Positions 1-5,241 of a DNA stretch of 5,241 bases are shown piece by piece. This stretch comes from Rhodocyclales bacterium. Lineage in GTDB: Bacteria; Pseudomonadota; Gammaproteobacteria; Burkholderiales; Rhodocyclaceae. Where the stretch lies: positions 1 through 5,241 of the forward strand of contig JAIOPW010000342.1 in NCBI GenBank assembly GCA_021413665.1, given 5' to 3'. A program made the position numbers and the translations under genes. Each line of letters starts with the position of its first letter. Position 1 is the stretch's first letter. The notes under the pieces are model-generated. The model ran no database searches. It saw nothing but the letters and a program-made list of their open reading frames with translations, and was not told where the DNA came from.

Positions 1-64
1 TCGTGAACCACGCCAAAATGAGGAACACAACCAGCTGGGCAAACAGCGTTGCGTTCAGATTCAC
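1..64 (-). CDS. atpF: ATP synthase Fo subunit b, N-terminal fragment (cut by window edge)
   Basis: Only the first 21 codons are in the window, reading VNLNATLFAQLVVFLILAWF and then Thr, with the rest beyond position 1. This matches the start of the b subunit family: a short N-terminus followed at once by the single hydrophobic membrane anchor. In the complete enzyme, b forms the peripheral stalk that links the membrane a subunit to F1 through delta. The start is a GTG at 64-62. It is chosen because a good Shine-Dalgarno AAGGAG (73-78 on the plus-strand coordinates) lies 8 nt upstream and because the protein begins there in homologues. It follows atpE by 32 nt, in the usual atpB-atpE-atpF order. 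The identification rests on a short peptide plus gene order, and both agree. Confidence 0.88.
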   Translation of the reverse strand, partial: MNLNATLFAQLVVFLILAWFT

Positions 65-96
65 GGTAATCGCTCCTTAAGCGTTAGGGTCGGCGA

Positions 97-354
97 TTAC
101 TTGGGCAGGCTGGCAAGGAACGGATTGGCAGTCGTGTACCACAGGGCGATACCGGTACCGATAATGAACGCCGCGTCGATCAGGCCCACCAGAAGGAACA
201 TCTTGGTTTGCAGCGTGTTCATCAGTTCAGGTTGACGCGCTGAAGCTTCGAGGAAGCGGCTACCCATGATGCCGATGCCGATACATGCGCCAGCGGCGCC
301 GAGGCCGATGATGAGACCGGCGGCAAGAGCAACAAAACCAACCATTTGTTCCAT
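97..354 (-). CDS. atpE: ATP synthase Fo subunit c (proton-translocating ring subunit)
   Basis: This 85-residue protein is the c subunit, which forms the membrane rotor ring of F-type ATP synthase. It is a hairpin of two hydrophobic helices. Helix 1 (about residues 5-32) carries the glycine-rich stretch G17-G31. The polar loop holds the R40-Q41-P42 motif that contacts the central stalk. Helix 2 (about 50-75) carries the ion-binding carboxylate Asp60 in LVGLIDAAF. Asp60 is followed by Ala; sodium-type rings such as that of Ilyobacter usually have Glu-Ser here, so protons are the likely coupling ion. Length is normal for the family. The ATG at 354-352 follows a strong AAGGAG with a 5-nt spacer. 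The gene sits 39 nt after atpB and 32 nt before atpF. Confidence 0.97.
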   Translation of the reverse strand: MEQMVGFVALAAGLIIGLGAAGACIGIGIMGSRFLEASARQPELMNTLQTKMFLLVGLIDAAFIIGTGIALWYTTANPFLASLPK

Positions 355-393
355 GACAACTCCTTTAGTAACGGATTTAAGGTGAAAAAAGTA
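355..393 (-). promoter_or_regulatory. atpB-atpE intercistronic translation initiation region
   Basis: The 39-nt spacer read on the minus strand begins with a run of six U residues (385-390), continues AU-rich, and ends with AAAGGAG (SD core 360-365) 5 nt before the atpE ATG. In E. coli, a U-rich sequence upstream of the atpE SD is known to raise translation of the c subunit, which is needed in about ten copies per complex. The U-run and SD are seen directly; the enhancer role here is inferred by analogy. Confidence 0.45.
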
Positions 394-1251
394 TCAGTGA
401 GTTTCGTGTGCCTGGCCGATATAAACCAGCGTCAGCATCATGAAGATGAAGGCTTGCAGCGTGATGATCAGAATGTGGAAGATGGCCCAGATGGTTCCGG
501 CAAAGACACCGCCCAGCCACAACAGGCCGCTGCCAAAGGTACCGGCCCAGGCCGCGCCCATCAGGGCAATCAGCATGAATATCAGTTCGCCGGCATACAT
601 GTTGCCGAACAGCCGCATGCCGTGCGACACCGTCTTGGCGACGAACTCGATCATCTGCATGGCGAAGTTGATCGGCCAAAGAATCGGGTGGGCACCGAAG
701 GGAGCGGTGAACAATTCGTGGATCCAGCCGCCGAGGCCCTTGATCTTGATGCTGTAGTAAATGCACAGCAGCAGGACACCCAGCGACATGCCCAGCGTGG
801 CATTGAGGTCGGCGGTGGGCACCACGCGCATGTATGCGTGGCTCGGATCATGGCCGGCTGTCCCATAAATCAACGCAAAGACATTCGGCAGCAGATCAAC
901 CGGCAACAAGTCCATCGCGTTCATGAAGAAGATCCAGACGAACACGGTCAGCGCGAGGGGGGCAATGAAGCTGCGATCGCCATGCACAATCGACTTGGAT
1001 TGCGACTCGACCATTTCAATCAGGATTTCGACGGCAGCCTGGAAGCGGCCCGGCACGCCGGGGGTGGCTTTGGCGGCTGCGCGCGCAAGGATCAGTACGG
1101 CCAGCAGTCCGAGTGAAATGGACCAGAACAGACTGTCCAGATGGAAAACCGACCAATCGACCAGTGCGGCCTGCTTGTGGCCCAGACTGTTCAGGTGAGT
1201 CAGGTGGTGAACGATGTATTCCGATGCGTTCGGAGCGTGCTCGGCTGCCAT
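394..1251 (-). CDS. atpB: ATP synthase Fo subunit a
   Basis: This 285-residue integral membrane protein is the stator a subunit, which forms the two proton half-channels against the c ring. The family core is plain: PLALTVFVWIFFMNAMDLLP at about 98-117, the RLFGNMYAGELIF signature at 213-225, and WAIFHILIITLQAFIF at 255-270. Arg213 corresponds to the essential E. coli Arg210, Glu222 to Glu219, His259 to His245 and Gln266 to Gln252. The stretch between Glu222 and His259 is 11 residues longer than in E. coli. His210 sits three residues before the essential Arg, where E. coli has Leu207. The ATG at 1251-1249 gives the usual family N-terminus; its only SD-like sequence is AAGG (1263-1266), 11 nt away inside the end of atpI. 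The atpI stop is just 6 nt upstream, so coupling to atpI translation is likely. Confidence 0.97.
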   Translation of the reverse strand: MAAEHAPNASEYIVHHLTHLNSLGHKQAALVDWSVFHLDSLFWSISLGLLAVLILARAAAKATPGVPGRFQAAVEILIEMVESQSKSIVHGDRSFIAPLALTVFVWIFFMNAMDLLPVDLLPNVFALIYGTAGHDPSHAYMRVVPTADLNATLGMSLGVLLLCIYYSIKIKGLGGWIHELFTAPFGAHPILWPINFAMQMIEFVAKTVSHGMRLFGNMYAGELIFMLIALMGAAWAGTFGSGLLWLGGVFAGTIWAIFHILIITLQAFIFMMLTLVYIGQAHETH

Positions 1252-1257
1252 GGTCTG

Positions 1258-1596
1258 TCAGGCCTTAATCAATATCACAAACAGATTCGCTTTCAGCGCA
1301 CCGAACATGCCTGCCAGCAGCGCCAGCCAGTGCAAGTCCCGATACGCCCCCGCCACAATCACGAGCAACGCCAGCGTTGCCGCGACCTTGATGAACTCAC
1401 CTACAAAAAATCTGCCGACCGAAGCCCTGCCGCTGCGCGCTGCCGCCCACAGACTCAAGGCAAAGAACAGGTTCGGAACTACTATCGCCGCGCCGCCCAA
1501 TCCTGCTGACGCCGCACCGTCCTGCCCGACCCAAAACCACGCGAGCACGACAGCGATCAGTGTCGCGACGCCTTGATGAAATACAGCCCTAAACAT
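1258..1596 (-). CDS. atpI: ATP synthase subunit I (AtpI/UncI assembly factor)
   Basis: This 112-residue hydrophobic protein has about four predicted membrane segments (roughly 8-24, 33-53, 66-86 and 88-110). It carries GGAAIVVPN (34-42) and GEFIK (66-70), which resemble the small AtpI/UncI family encoded first in many atp operons. In studied bacteria AtpI helps assemble or stabilise the c ring and is not part of the finished enzyme; membrane location is expected. The ATG at 1596 is the earliest possible start because an in-frame TAG precedes it directly. No good SD sits at normal distance: the nearest, GGAAG at 1613-1617, is 16 nt away. The gene is the first after the atp promoter, and its stop lies 6 nt before the atpB start. 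Family sequence is poorly conserved, so position in the operon is a large part of the evidence. Confidence 0.88.
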   Translation of the reverse strand: MFRAVFHQGVATLIAVVLAWFWVGQDGAASAGLGGAAIVVPNLFFALSLWAAARSGRASVGRFFVGEFIKVAATLALLVIVAGAYRDLHWLALLAGMFGALKANLFVILIKA

Positions 1597-1628
1597 CTAG
1601 TAGACCAGGCCGCTTCCAAAAGCCCGCA

Positions 1629-1657
1629 AATATAGGCGATTGATCATGGGTTGTCAA
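1629..1657 (-). promoter_or_regulatory. Near-consensus sigma-70 promoter of the atp operon
   Basis: Read on the minus strand, a perfect -35 TTGACA (1652-1657) is followed by exactly 17 bp (1635-1651) and a -10 TATATT (1629-1634, five of six matches to TATAAT). Transcription would begin near 1622, giving a leader of only about 26 nt before the atpI ATG. An A-rich stretch (ATAAAACATT) lies just upstream of and next to the -35 element. The promoter is in the only sizeable intergenic space in the window and points into atpI-atpB-atpE-atpF. Sequence match is direct; activity is inferred. Confidence 0.82.
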
Positions 1658-1753
1658 ATGTTTTATGGTGCAGCGCGCCATGAGTTCATTGGCGAAAGGC
1701 ATACAAGAACTGACGTCGTGAAATCTTCTCGGCACAAGCTTTTTGGTCAGGAA

Positions 1754-1766
1754 AGCCCGGCGGGCT
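1754..1766 (-). terminator. Weak GC-rich hairpin at the end of parB, possible terminator
   Basis: On the minus strand AGCCC-GCC-GGGCT forms a 5-bp stem with a 3-nt loop, followed by TTTCC. It overlaps the last bases of the parB stop codon (TAG, 1767-1765). The U-tract is short and interrupted, so this is at best a leaky intrinsic terminator. Its position, just before the spacer holding the atp promoter, fits the end of the mnmG-rsmG-parA-parB unit. Confidence 0.35.
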
Positions 1767-2613
1767 AATCGAGCCGGGACAGCAAGCCGTCGAGCTGATC
1801 GAGGCTGCCAAAACGAATGGTCAGGCTGCCTCCCCCCTTGCGGTTGGCACTGATCTTGACCGTGGCCCCGAGGCGATCCGATAGCTCGTCCTCAAGCCGC
1901 AGAAGATCTCGATCAGGCTTCCGTTCGTTGCTTTTTTTTGCCGGCGGATTCAGCTCCCGGCCCACCAGGCGCTCGGTTTCGCGCACTGAAAAGCCCTTGT
2001 CGGCCACCAGTGCGGCGATCCGGCTTTGCTCGCCCTTGGACAGCGGCAGCAGCGCCCGCGCGTGCCCCATCTCGATGTCTCCAGCCATCAGCATGTCCTG
2101 CGCCGGCTTGGCCAACTGCAACAGCCGCAGCAGGTTTGACGCCGCCGAACGCGAGCGGCCAACAGCATCGGCCGCTTGCTGGTGCGTCATCTCGAATTCA
2201 TCTATCAGGCGCTGAATGCCGGCGGCTTCCTCAAGGGGATTGAGGTCCTCGCGCTGGATGTTTTCGATCAGGGACATCGCCAGTGCCGCATCGTCCGGAA
2301 TGTCGCGAATCAATACCGGCACTTCGGCCAAACCGGCTATCTGCGCCGCTCGCCAGCGACGCTCGCCGGCGATGATTTCGAAGCGACCACCAATCACCGG
2401 TCGCACAGAAATCGGCTGGATCAGGCCCTGAGCCTTGATCGACGCCGCCAACTCCTCCAGAGAACCGGGATCCATGCGGGTACGTGGCTGGTATTTCCCG
2501 GGTTGCAGGATGCCAACCGCGAGCATCTCCTGACGCTGGGTCTCCGGTGCATTGTTGGCCGCCAAGAGGGCATCCAGGCCACGGCCCAGGCCTTTTTGTT
2601 TCGGTGGATTCAC
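1765..2613 (-). CDS. parB: Chromosome-partitioning protein ParB (parS-binding CTPase clamp)
   Basis: This 282-residue protein has the complete ParB layout. KGLGRGLDALL (7-17) is the N-terminal segment that engages and stimulates ParA. The ParB/Srx CTP-binding domain includes GLIQPI (63-68), GERRWRAA (83-90) and ENIQREDLNP (117-126). A helix-turn-helix region for parS recognition lies at about 143-166, and a charged linker (about 222-236) leads to the C-terminal dimerisation region ending in LLSRLD. ParB loads at parS, slides along DNA when CTP-bound, and works with ParA to segregate newly replicated origins. The start is GTG at 2613-2611, which overlaps the parA TGA by 4 nt (GTGA) and has GGAAGGA 6 nt upstream. 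Length is normal and no key motif is missing. The 3' end meets the weak hairpin before the atp promoter. Confidence 0.97.
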   Translation of the reverse strand: MNPPKQKGLGRGLDALLAANNAPETQRQEMLAVGILQPGKYQPRTRMDPGSLEELAASIKAQGLIQPISVRPVIGGRFEIIAGERRWRAAQIAGLAEVPVLIRDIPDDAALAMSLIENIQREDLNPLEEAAGIQRLIDEFEMTHQQAADAVGRSRSAASNLLRLLQLAKPAQDMLMAGDIEMGHARALLPLSKGEQSRIAALVADKGFSVRETERLVGRELNPPAKKSNERKPDRDLLRLEDELSDRLGATVKISANRKGGGSLTIRFGSLDQLDGLLSRLD

Positions 2614-3389
2614 GATTTGTCCTTCCAGGAATTGACACGATCAATCATTTCAACGGCGAAGGCCATGTAGGCCTGCGCACCCTTGGCCGCCTTGTCGAAG
2701 AGGACCCCGGGCACGCCATAGCCCGGCGCTTCCGCGAGGCGCACGTTGCGCGGCACGAGGGTGTTGAACACCTTGTCACCAAAATGTTGCTCCAGTTCCG
2801 CCGAAACCTGGGTCGACAAGGTGTTTCGCGGGTCGTACATTACCCGCAGCAAACCGATGATCTTGAGCTCACGATTCAGGTTTGCATGTACTTTCTTGAT
2901 GGTATTCACCAAGTCCGAGAGCCCCTCCAGCGCGTAGTACTCGCACTGCATCGGAATGATCACTCCGTGCGCCGCACATAGCCCGTTCAAGGTCAGCATC
3001 GACAACGAGGGCGGACAGTCGATCAGGACAAAGTCGTAGTCCGCCTCGTGTTCTGCCAAGGCGGCCTTGAGGCGCATTTCACGCGAATCAAGGTCGACCA
3101 GTTCGACTTCGGCACCCGCCAGGTCACGGTTCGCCGGGAGAACGTCGAACTTGCCCGAAGGCGAGGCGACGCGCGCATCGGCAAGACGGGTCATCTGGAG
3201 CAGCACCTGATAGACGGATGACTTGAGATTGCGCTTGTCGACGCCACAGCCCATGGTGGCGTTACCCTGGGGATCAAGGTCTACCAGAAGGGTGCGCTGC
3301 CCGTTGGCCGCCAGTGCCGCAGCGAGGTTGACGGCTGTCGTGGTCTTGCCCACGCCGCCCTTTTGGTTGGCAATTGCAAAAATATGCAT
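2610..3389 (-). CDS. parA: Chromosome-partitioning ATPase ParA (Soj family)
   Basis: This 259-residue cytoplasmic protein is a deviant Walker-A ATPase of the ParA/MinD superfamily. It shows KGGVGKTT (10-17, with the signature lysine Lys10), the A' motif LLVDLDPQGN (34-43), the Walker B segment FVLIDCPPSL (120-129), and the family stretch PRNVRLAEAPGYG (213-225). ATP-bound ParA binds the nucleoid nonspecifically; ParB-parS complexes trigger hydrolysis and follow the ParA gradient. The reading frame stays open upstream to an ATG at 3458, but that would add 23 unconserved residues inside rsmG. The ATG at 3389 places the N-terminus directly at the conserved MHIFAIANQKGG and has a purine-rich GAGAGAG upstream, so it is preferred. 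It starts 2 nt after the rsmG stop and ends overlapping parB. Confidence 0.96.
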   Translation of the reverse strand: MHIFAIANQKGGVGKTTTAVNLAAALAANGQRTLLVDLDPQGNATMGCGVDKRNLKSSVYQVLLQMTRLADARVASPSGKFDVLPANRDLAGAEVELVDLDSREMRLKAALAEHEADYDFVLIDCPPSLSMLTLNGLCAAHGVIIPMQCEYYALEGLSDLVNTIKKVHANLNRELKIIGLLRVMYDPRNTLSTQVSAELEQHFGDKVFNTLVPRNVRLAEAPGYGVPGVLFDKAAKGAQAYMAFAVEMIDRVNSWKDKS

Positions 3390-3391
3390 CG

Positions 3392-4027
3392 TCAGGCTCT
3401 CTCGAGAACAATCAGGTGGCGTTGTGCATCCATTCCTGGAACACTCAGTTTCATGCATTCGGCCACAGCCCAGCCCCGTGGCAGGCGAGCCATTTCATTT
3501 TCTGGCAGCACGCCCTTCATGGCGTAGAGTCGCCCACTCTGCGACGGCAGATGGCCGGCGAGACCGACGAAGTCACCCAGCTCGGCAAATGCGCGCGACA
3601 CTACGGCATCGAACTGTGCGGCCGCCATGTCCTCGACGCGCCCGCCGGCAATGGTGATGTTTGCCAAACCTAGCTCGATCTTCGCCTGGCGCTGGAATGC
3701 CGACTTCTTTTCGACCGTCTCGATCAGGGTCATATCGAGATCCGGCCTCGCGATCGCCAGCGGGATCCCCGGCAGGCCCGCGCCACTACCGACATCCGCC
3801 CAGCGCCGTCCCGCCAACGCCGACTCTTGAAGAGCCGGCAGGATGGACAGGGAATCGAGCAGATGCTGCGTCACCATCTCGCTTTCGTCGCGGATGGCGG
3901 TAAGGTTGTAAGTGCGGTTCCATTTTTTCAGCAAGGCCACATAGGCCAGCAAACTTGCCTGCCGAACGGGCGGCAGATCGAGTCCCATGGTAGCAAGCCC
4001 GTCTTTCAACTGCACCGCCAGACTCAT
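3392..4027 (-). CDS. rsmG: 16S rRNA (guanine527-N7)-methyltransferase RsmG (GidB)
   Basis: This 211-residue protein is the SAM-dependent enzyme that adds the N7 methyl group to G527 of 16S rRNA (E. coli numbering). The family N-terminus has KKWNRTYNLTAIRD (34-47) and HLLDSLS (55-61). The SAM-binding motif I is DVGSGAGLPGIP (78-89), the motif II acidic residue is Glu103, EKKSAF (106-111) follows, and SRAFAEL lies at 144-150. Length is typical. In several bacteria loss of RsmG gives low-level streptomycin resistance. The ATG at 4027 overlaps the mnmG stop by 4 nt (ATGA) and has AAGG a few bases upstream, suggesting coupled translation. The gene ends 2 nt before parA. Nothing is truncated or unusual. 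Confidence 0.96.
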   Translation of the reverse strand: MSLAVQLKDGLATMGLDLPPVRQASLLAYVALLKKWNRTYNLTAIRDESEMVTQHLLDSLSILPALQESALAGRRWADVGSGAGLPGIPLAIARPDLDMTLIETVEKKSAFQRQAKIELGLANITIAGGRVEDMAAAQFDAVVSRAFAELGDFVGLAGHLPSQSGRLYAMKGVLPENEMARLPRGWAVAECMKLSVPGMDAQRHLIVLERA

Positions 4028-5241
4028 GCCGCCTTGCGCCGTTTAAGATGTACCAGCAGCAGGGAAATCGCCGCCGGAGTCACGCCTTGCAGGCGCGATG
4101 CCTGACCCAGGGTCTGTGGCCGCGTCTGGGCCAGGCGCTGCCTTACCTCGAAGGACAGGCCGTGTACCTCGGCGTAATCGATGTCGCCCGGCAAGGACAG
4201 CGACTCATGGGCGATGCTCTTTTCGACATCATCCCTTTGCCGCTCGATATAGCCCTGGTACTTGGCCTGGATCTCCACCTGTTCGACCACTTCGGGCACA
4301 GAAACAGCATCGCCCGCCCCCGGCAGGGTCAACAAACTGGCGTAGCTGACTTCCGGCCGACGCAGCAGGTCGAACAGCCGGTATTCGCGCTCCAGCGGCT
4401 GACCCAGCACACGCATGGCGTCGGCCTCGGGCAGTTGGCGCGGGGTCACCCATGTGGATTTCAGGCGCTCTGCCTCAAACGCAATGGCGTCTCGCTTGCG
4501 ATTGAAGGCATCCCAGCGCAAATCATCGACCAAGCCCATTTCGCGACCGATTTCAGTCAGGCGCAAGTCGGCATTGTCCTCACGCAAAGACAAACGATAC
4601 TCGGCGCGACTGGTAAACATCCGGTAGGGTTCCGACACCCCGCGGGTGATCAGGTCATCCACCAAAACCCCAAGGTAGGCCTGGTCCCGTCGCGGCGACC
4701 AGGCCGGCAACTGCAGCGCGCAACGCGCCGCATTGAGACCAGCAAGCAATCCCTGGGCTGCGGCTTCCTCGTAGCCGGTCGTACCGTTGATCTGGCCAGC
4801 AAAAAACAGGCCGCCAATCGATTTGGTTTCCAGGCTGTCCTTGAGGTTGCGCGGATCGAAGTAGTCATACTCGATGGCGTAGCCGGGGCGCGTGATATGA
4901 ACATTTTCAAGCCCGCGGATGGAGCGCACCAGAGCCAATTGAATATCGAACGGCAGGCTGGTGGAAATACCCTGCGGATATATTTCGTGGGTATCAAGAC
5001 CTTCCGGCTCAAGAAATATCTGATGGCTGTCCTTGCCGGCGAAGCGATGGATCTTGTCTTCGATCGAGGGGCAATAGCGCGGCCCGACACCAGCGATAAC
5101 ACCCGTGAACATCGGCGAACGATCCAGGCCGGAACGAATGATGTCGTGCGTGAGTGCATTGGTGTGGGTGATCCAGCACGGAACCTGCCGCGGATGCTGG
5201 CTACGGCTACCCATGAAAGAAAACACCGGCTCCGGGTCATC
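4024..5241 (-). CDS. mnmG: tRNA uridine-34 carboxymethylaminomethyl synthesis enzyme MnmG (GidA), C-terminal two-thirds
   Basis: The frame is open to the window edge and encodes 405 residues, against about 630 for the whole family protein, so roughly 225-230 N-terminal residues with the main FAD-binding fold lie outside. MnmG is a FAD- and NADH-using enzyme that works with the GTPase MnmE to build the cmnm5 group on wobble U34 of certain tRNAs. Both family signatures are present: GPRYCPSIEDK, with the redox-active cysteine equivalent to E. coli Cys277 (fragment residue 57), and AGQINGTTGYEEAAAQG (148-164). The region SRAEYRLSLREDNADLRLTE is also typical. The C-terminal helical domain, which contacts MnmE and tRNA, ends in GQASRLQGVTPAAISLLL and a basic tail. 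Its TGA overlaps the rsmG ATG. The true start and promoter cannot be seen. Confidence 0.97.
   Translation of the reverse strand, partial: DDPEPVFSFMGSRSQHPRQVPCWITHTNALTHDIIRSGLDRSPMFTGVIAGVGPRYCPSIEDKIHRFAGKDSHQIFLEPEGLDTHEIYPQGISTSLPFDIQLALVRSIRGLENVHITRPGYAIEYDYFDPRNLKDSLETKSIGGLFFAGQINGTTGYEEAAAQGLLAGLNAARCALQLPAWSPRRDQAYLGVLVDDLITRGVSEPYRMFTSRAEYRLSLREDNADLRLTEIGREMGLVDDLRWDAFNRKRDAIAFEAERLKSTWVTPRQLPEADAMRVLGQPLEREYRLFDLLRRPEVSYASLLTLPGAGDAVSVPEVVEQVEIQAKYQGYIERQRDDVEKSIAHESLSLPGDIDYAEVHGLSFEVRQRLAQTRPQTLGQASRLQGVTPAAISLLLVHLKRRKAA

Noticed and set aside
346..1116. Long open frame of 256 codons on the plus strand
   Set aside because: It is wholly antisense to the conserved atpB and part of its spacer, has a low-complexity polar composition rich in His, Gln, Asp and Gly, and has no family resemblance. 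It is a by-product of codon bias in atpB.
1600..1710. Possible 37-codon small gene on the minus strand across the atp promoter
   Set aside because: It runs through the -35 and -10 elements, has no clear ribosome binding site and no recognisable product, and overlaps the start of atpI.
1717..1723. Half of a parS-like sequence (CGTGAAA) in the parB-atpI spacer
   Set aside because: Only the seven bases of one half match; the other arm does not, so ParB binding is not expected.
2758..2774. Inverted repeat around GGTGTTGAACACC
   Set aside because: It lies inside parA and encodes the conserved KVFNTL stretch with common codons. The symmetry is most simply a coding coincidence.
2176..2981. Two plus-strand open frames of about 165 codons antisense to parB and parA
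   Set aside because: They lie opposite well-conserved coding sequence, resemble no known family, and such frames are common in GC-rich DNA.
3390..3458. Upstream ATG extending ParA by 23 residues
   Set aside because: The extension overlaps rsmG and is unlike ParA N-termini. The internal ATG at 3389 begins right at the conserved start of the family and has a purine-rich sequence upstream.

Overview
The window looks like an ordinary proteobacterial chromosome segment, most likely from a betaproteobacterium. A Rhodocyclales-like relative is my best guess, but that is inference from remembered protein similarity and was not searched. The DNA is moderately GC-rich. Every convincing gene lies on the minus strand, so the genes read from high to low coordinates: mnmG (5' part cut off by the window), rsmG, parA, parB, atpI, atpB, atpE, atpF (only its first codons). 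This is the well-known gidA-gidB-parA-parB-atp neighbourhood that often lies close to the replication origin; no origin elements are visible here.

First block (5241-1765): mnmG, rsmG, parA and parB are packed like one operon. mnmG/rsmG overlap by 4 nt (ATGA), rsmG and parA are separated by 2 nt, and parA/parB overlap by 4 nt (GTGA). The first two products modify RNA: tRNA wobble uridine for MnmG and 16S rRNA guanine for RsmG. The last two are the chromosome-partition ATPase and its centromere-binding CTPase partner. No promoter for this block is visible, so it probably lies upstream of the window. A short weak hairpin overlaps the parB stop codon.

Second block (1764-1): a 168-bp spacer carries a near-consensus sigma-70 promoter (TTGACA, 17 bp, TATATT) pointing into the ATP synthase operon. 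atpI, atpB and atpE follow, then the start of atpF, which encodes the Fo sector. AtpB keeps the essential arginine and AtpE keeps a proton-type carboxylate site (Asp60 followed by Ala), so a proton-driven enzyme is expected. The atpB-atpE spacer is U-rich and ends in a strong Shine-Dalgarno sequence, which would fit extra translation of the multicopy c subunit.

I found no mobile element, CRISPR array, tRNA, rRNA, phage or defence gene, and no sign of a new system. No gene-free stretch exceeds 168 bp. The findings are second-order points about regulation and a few residues.
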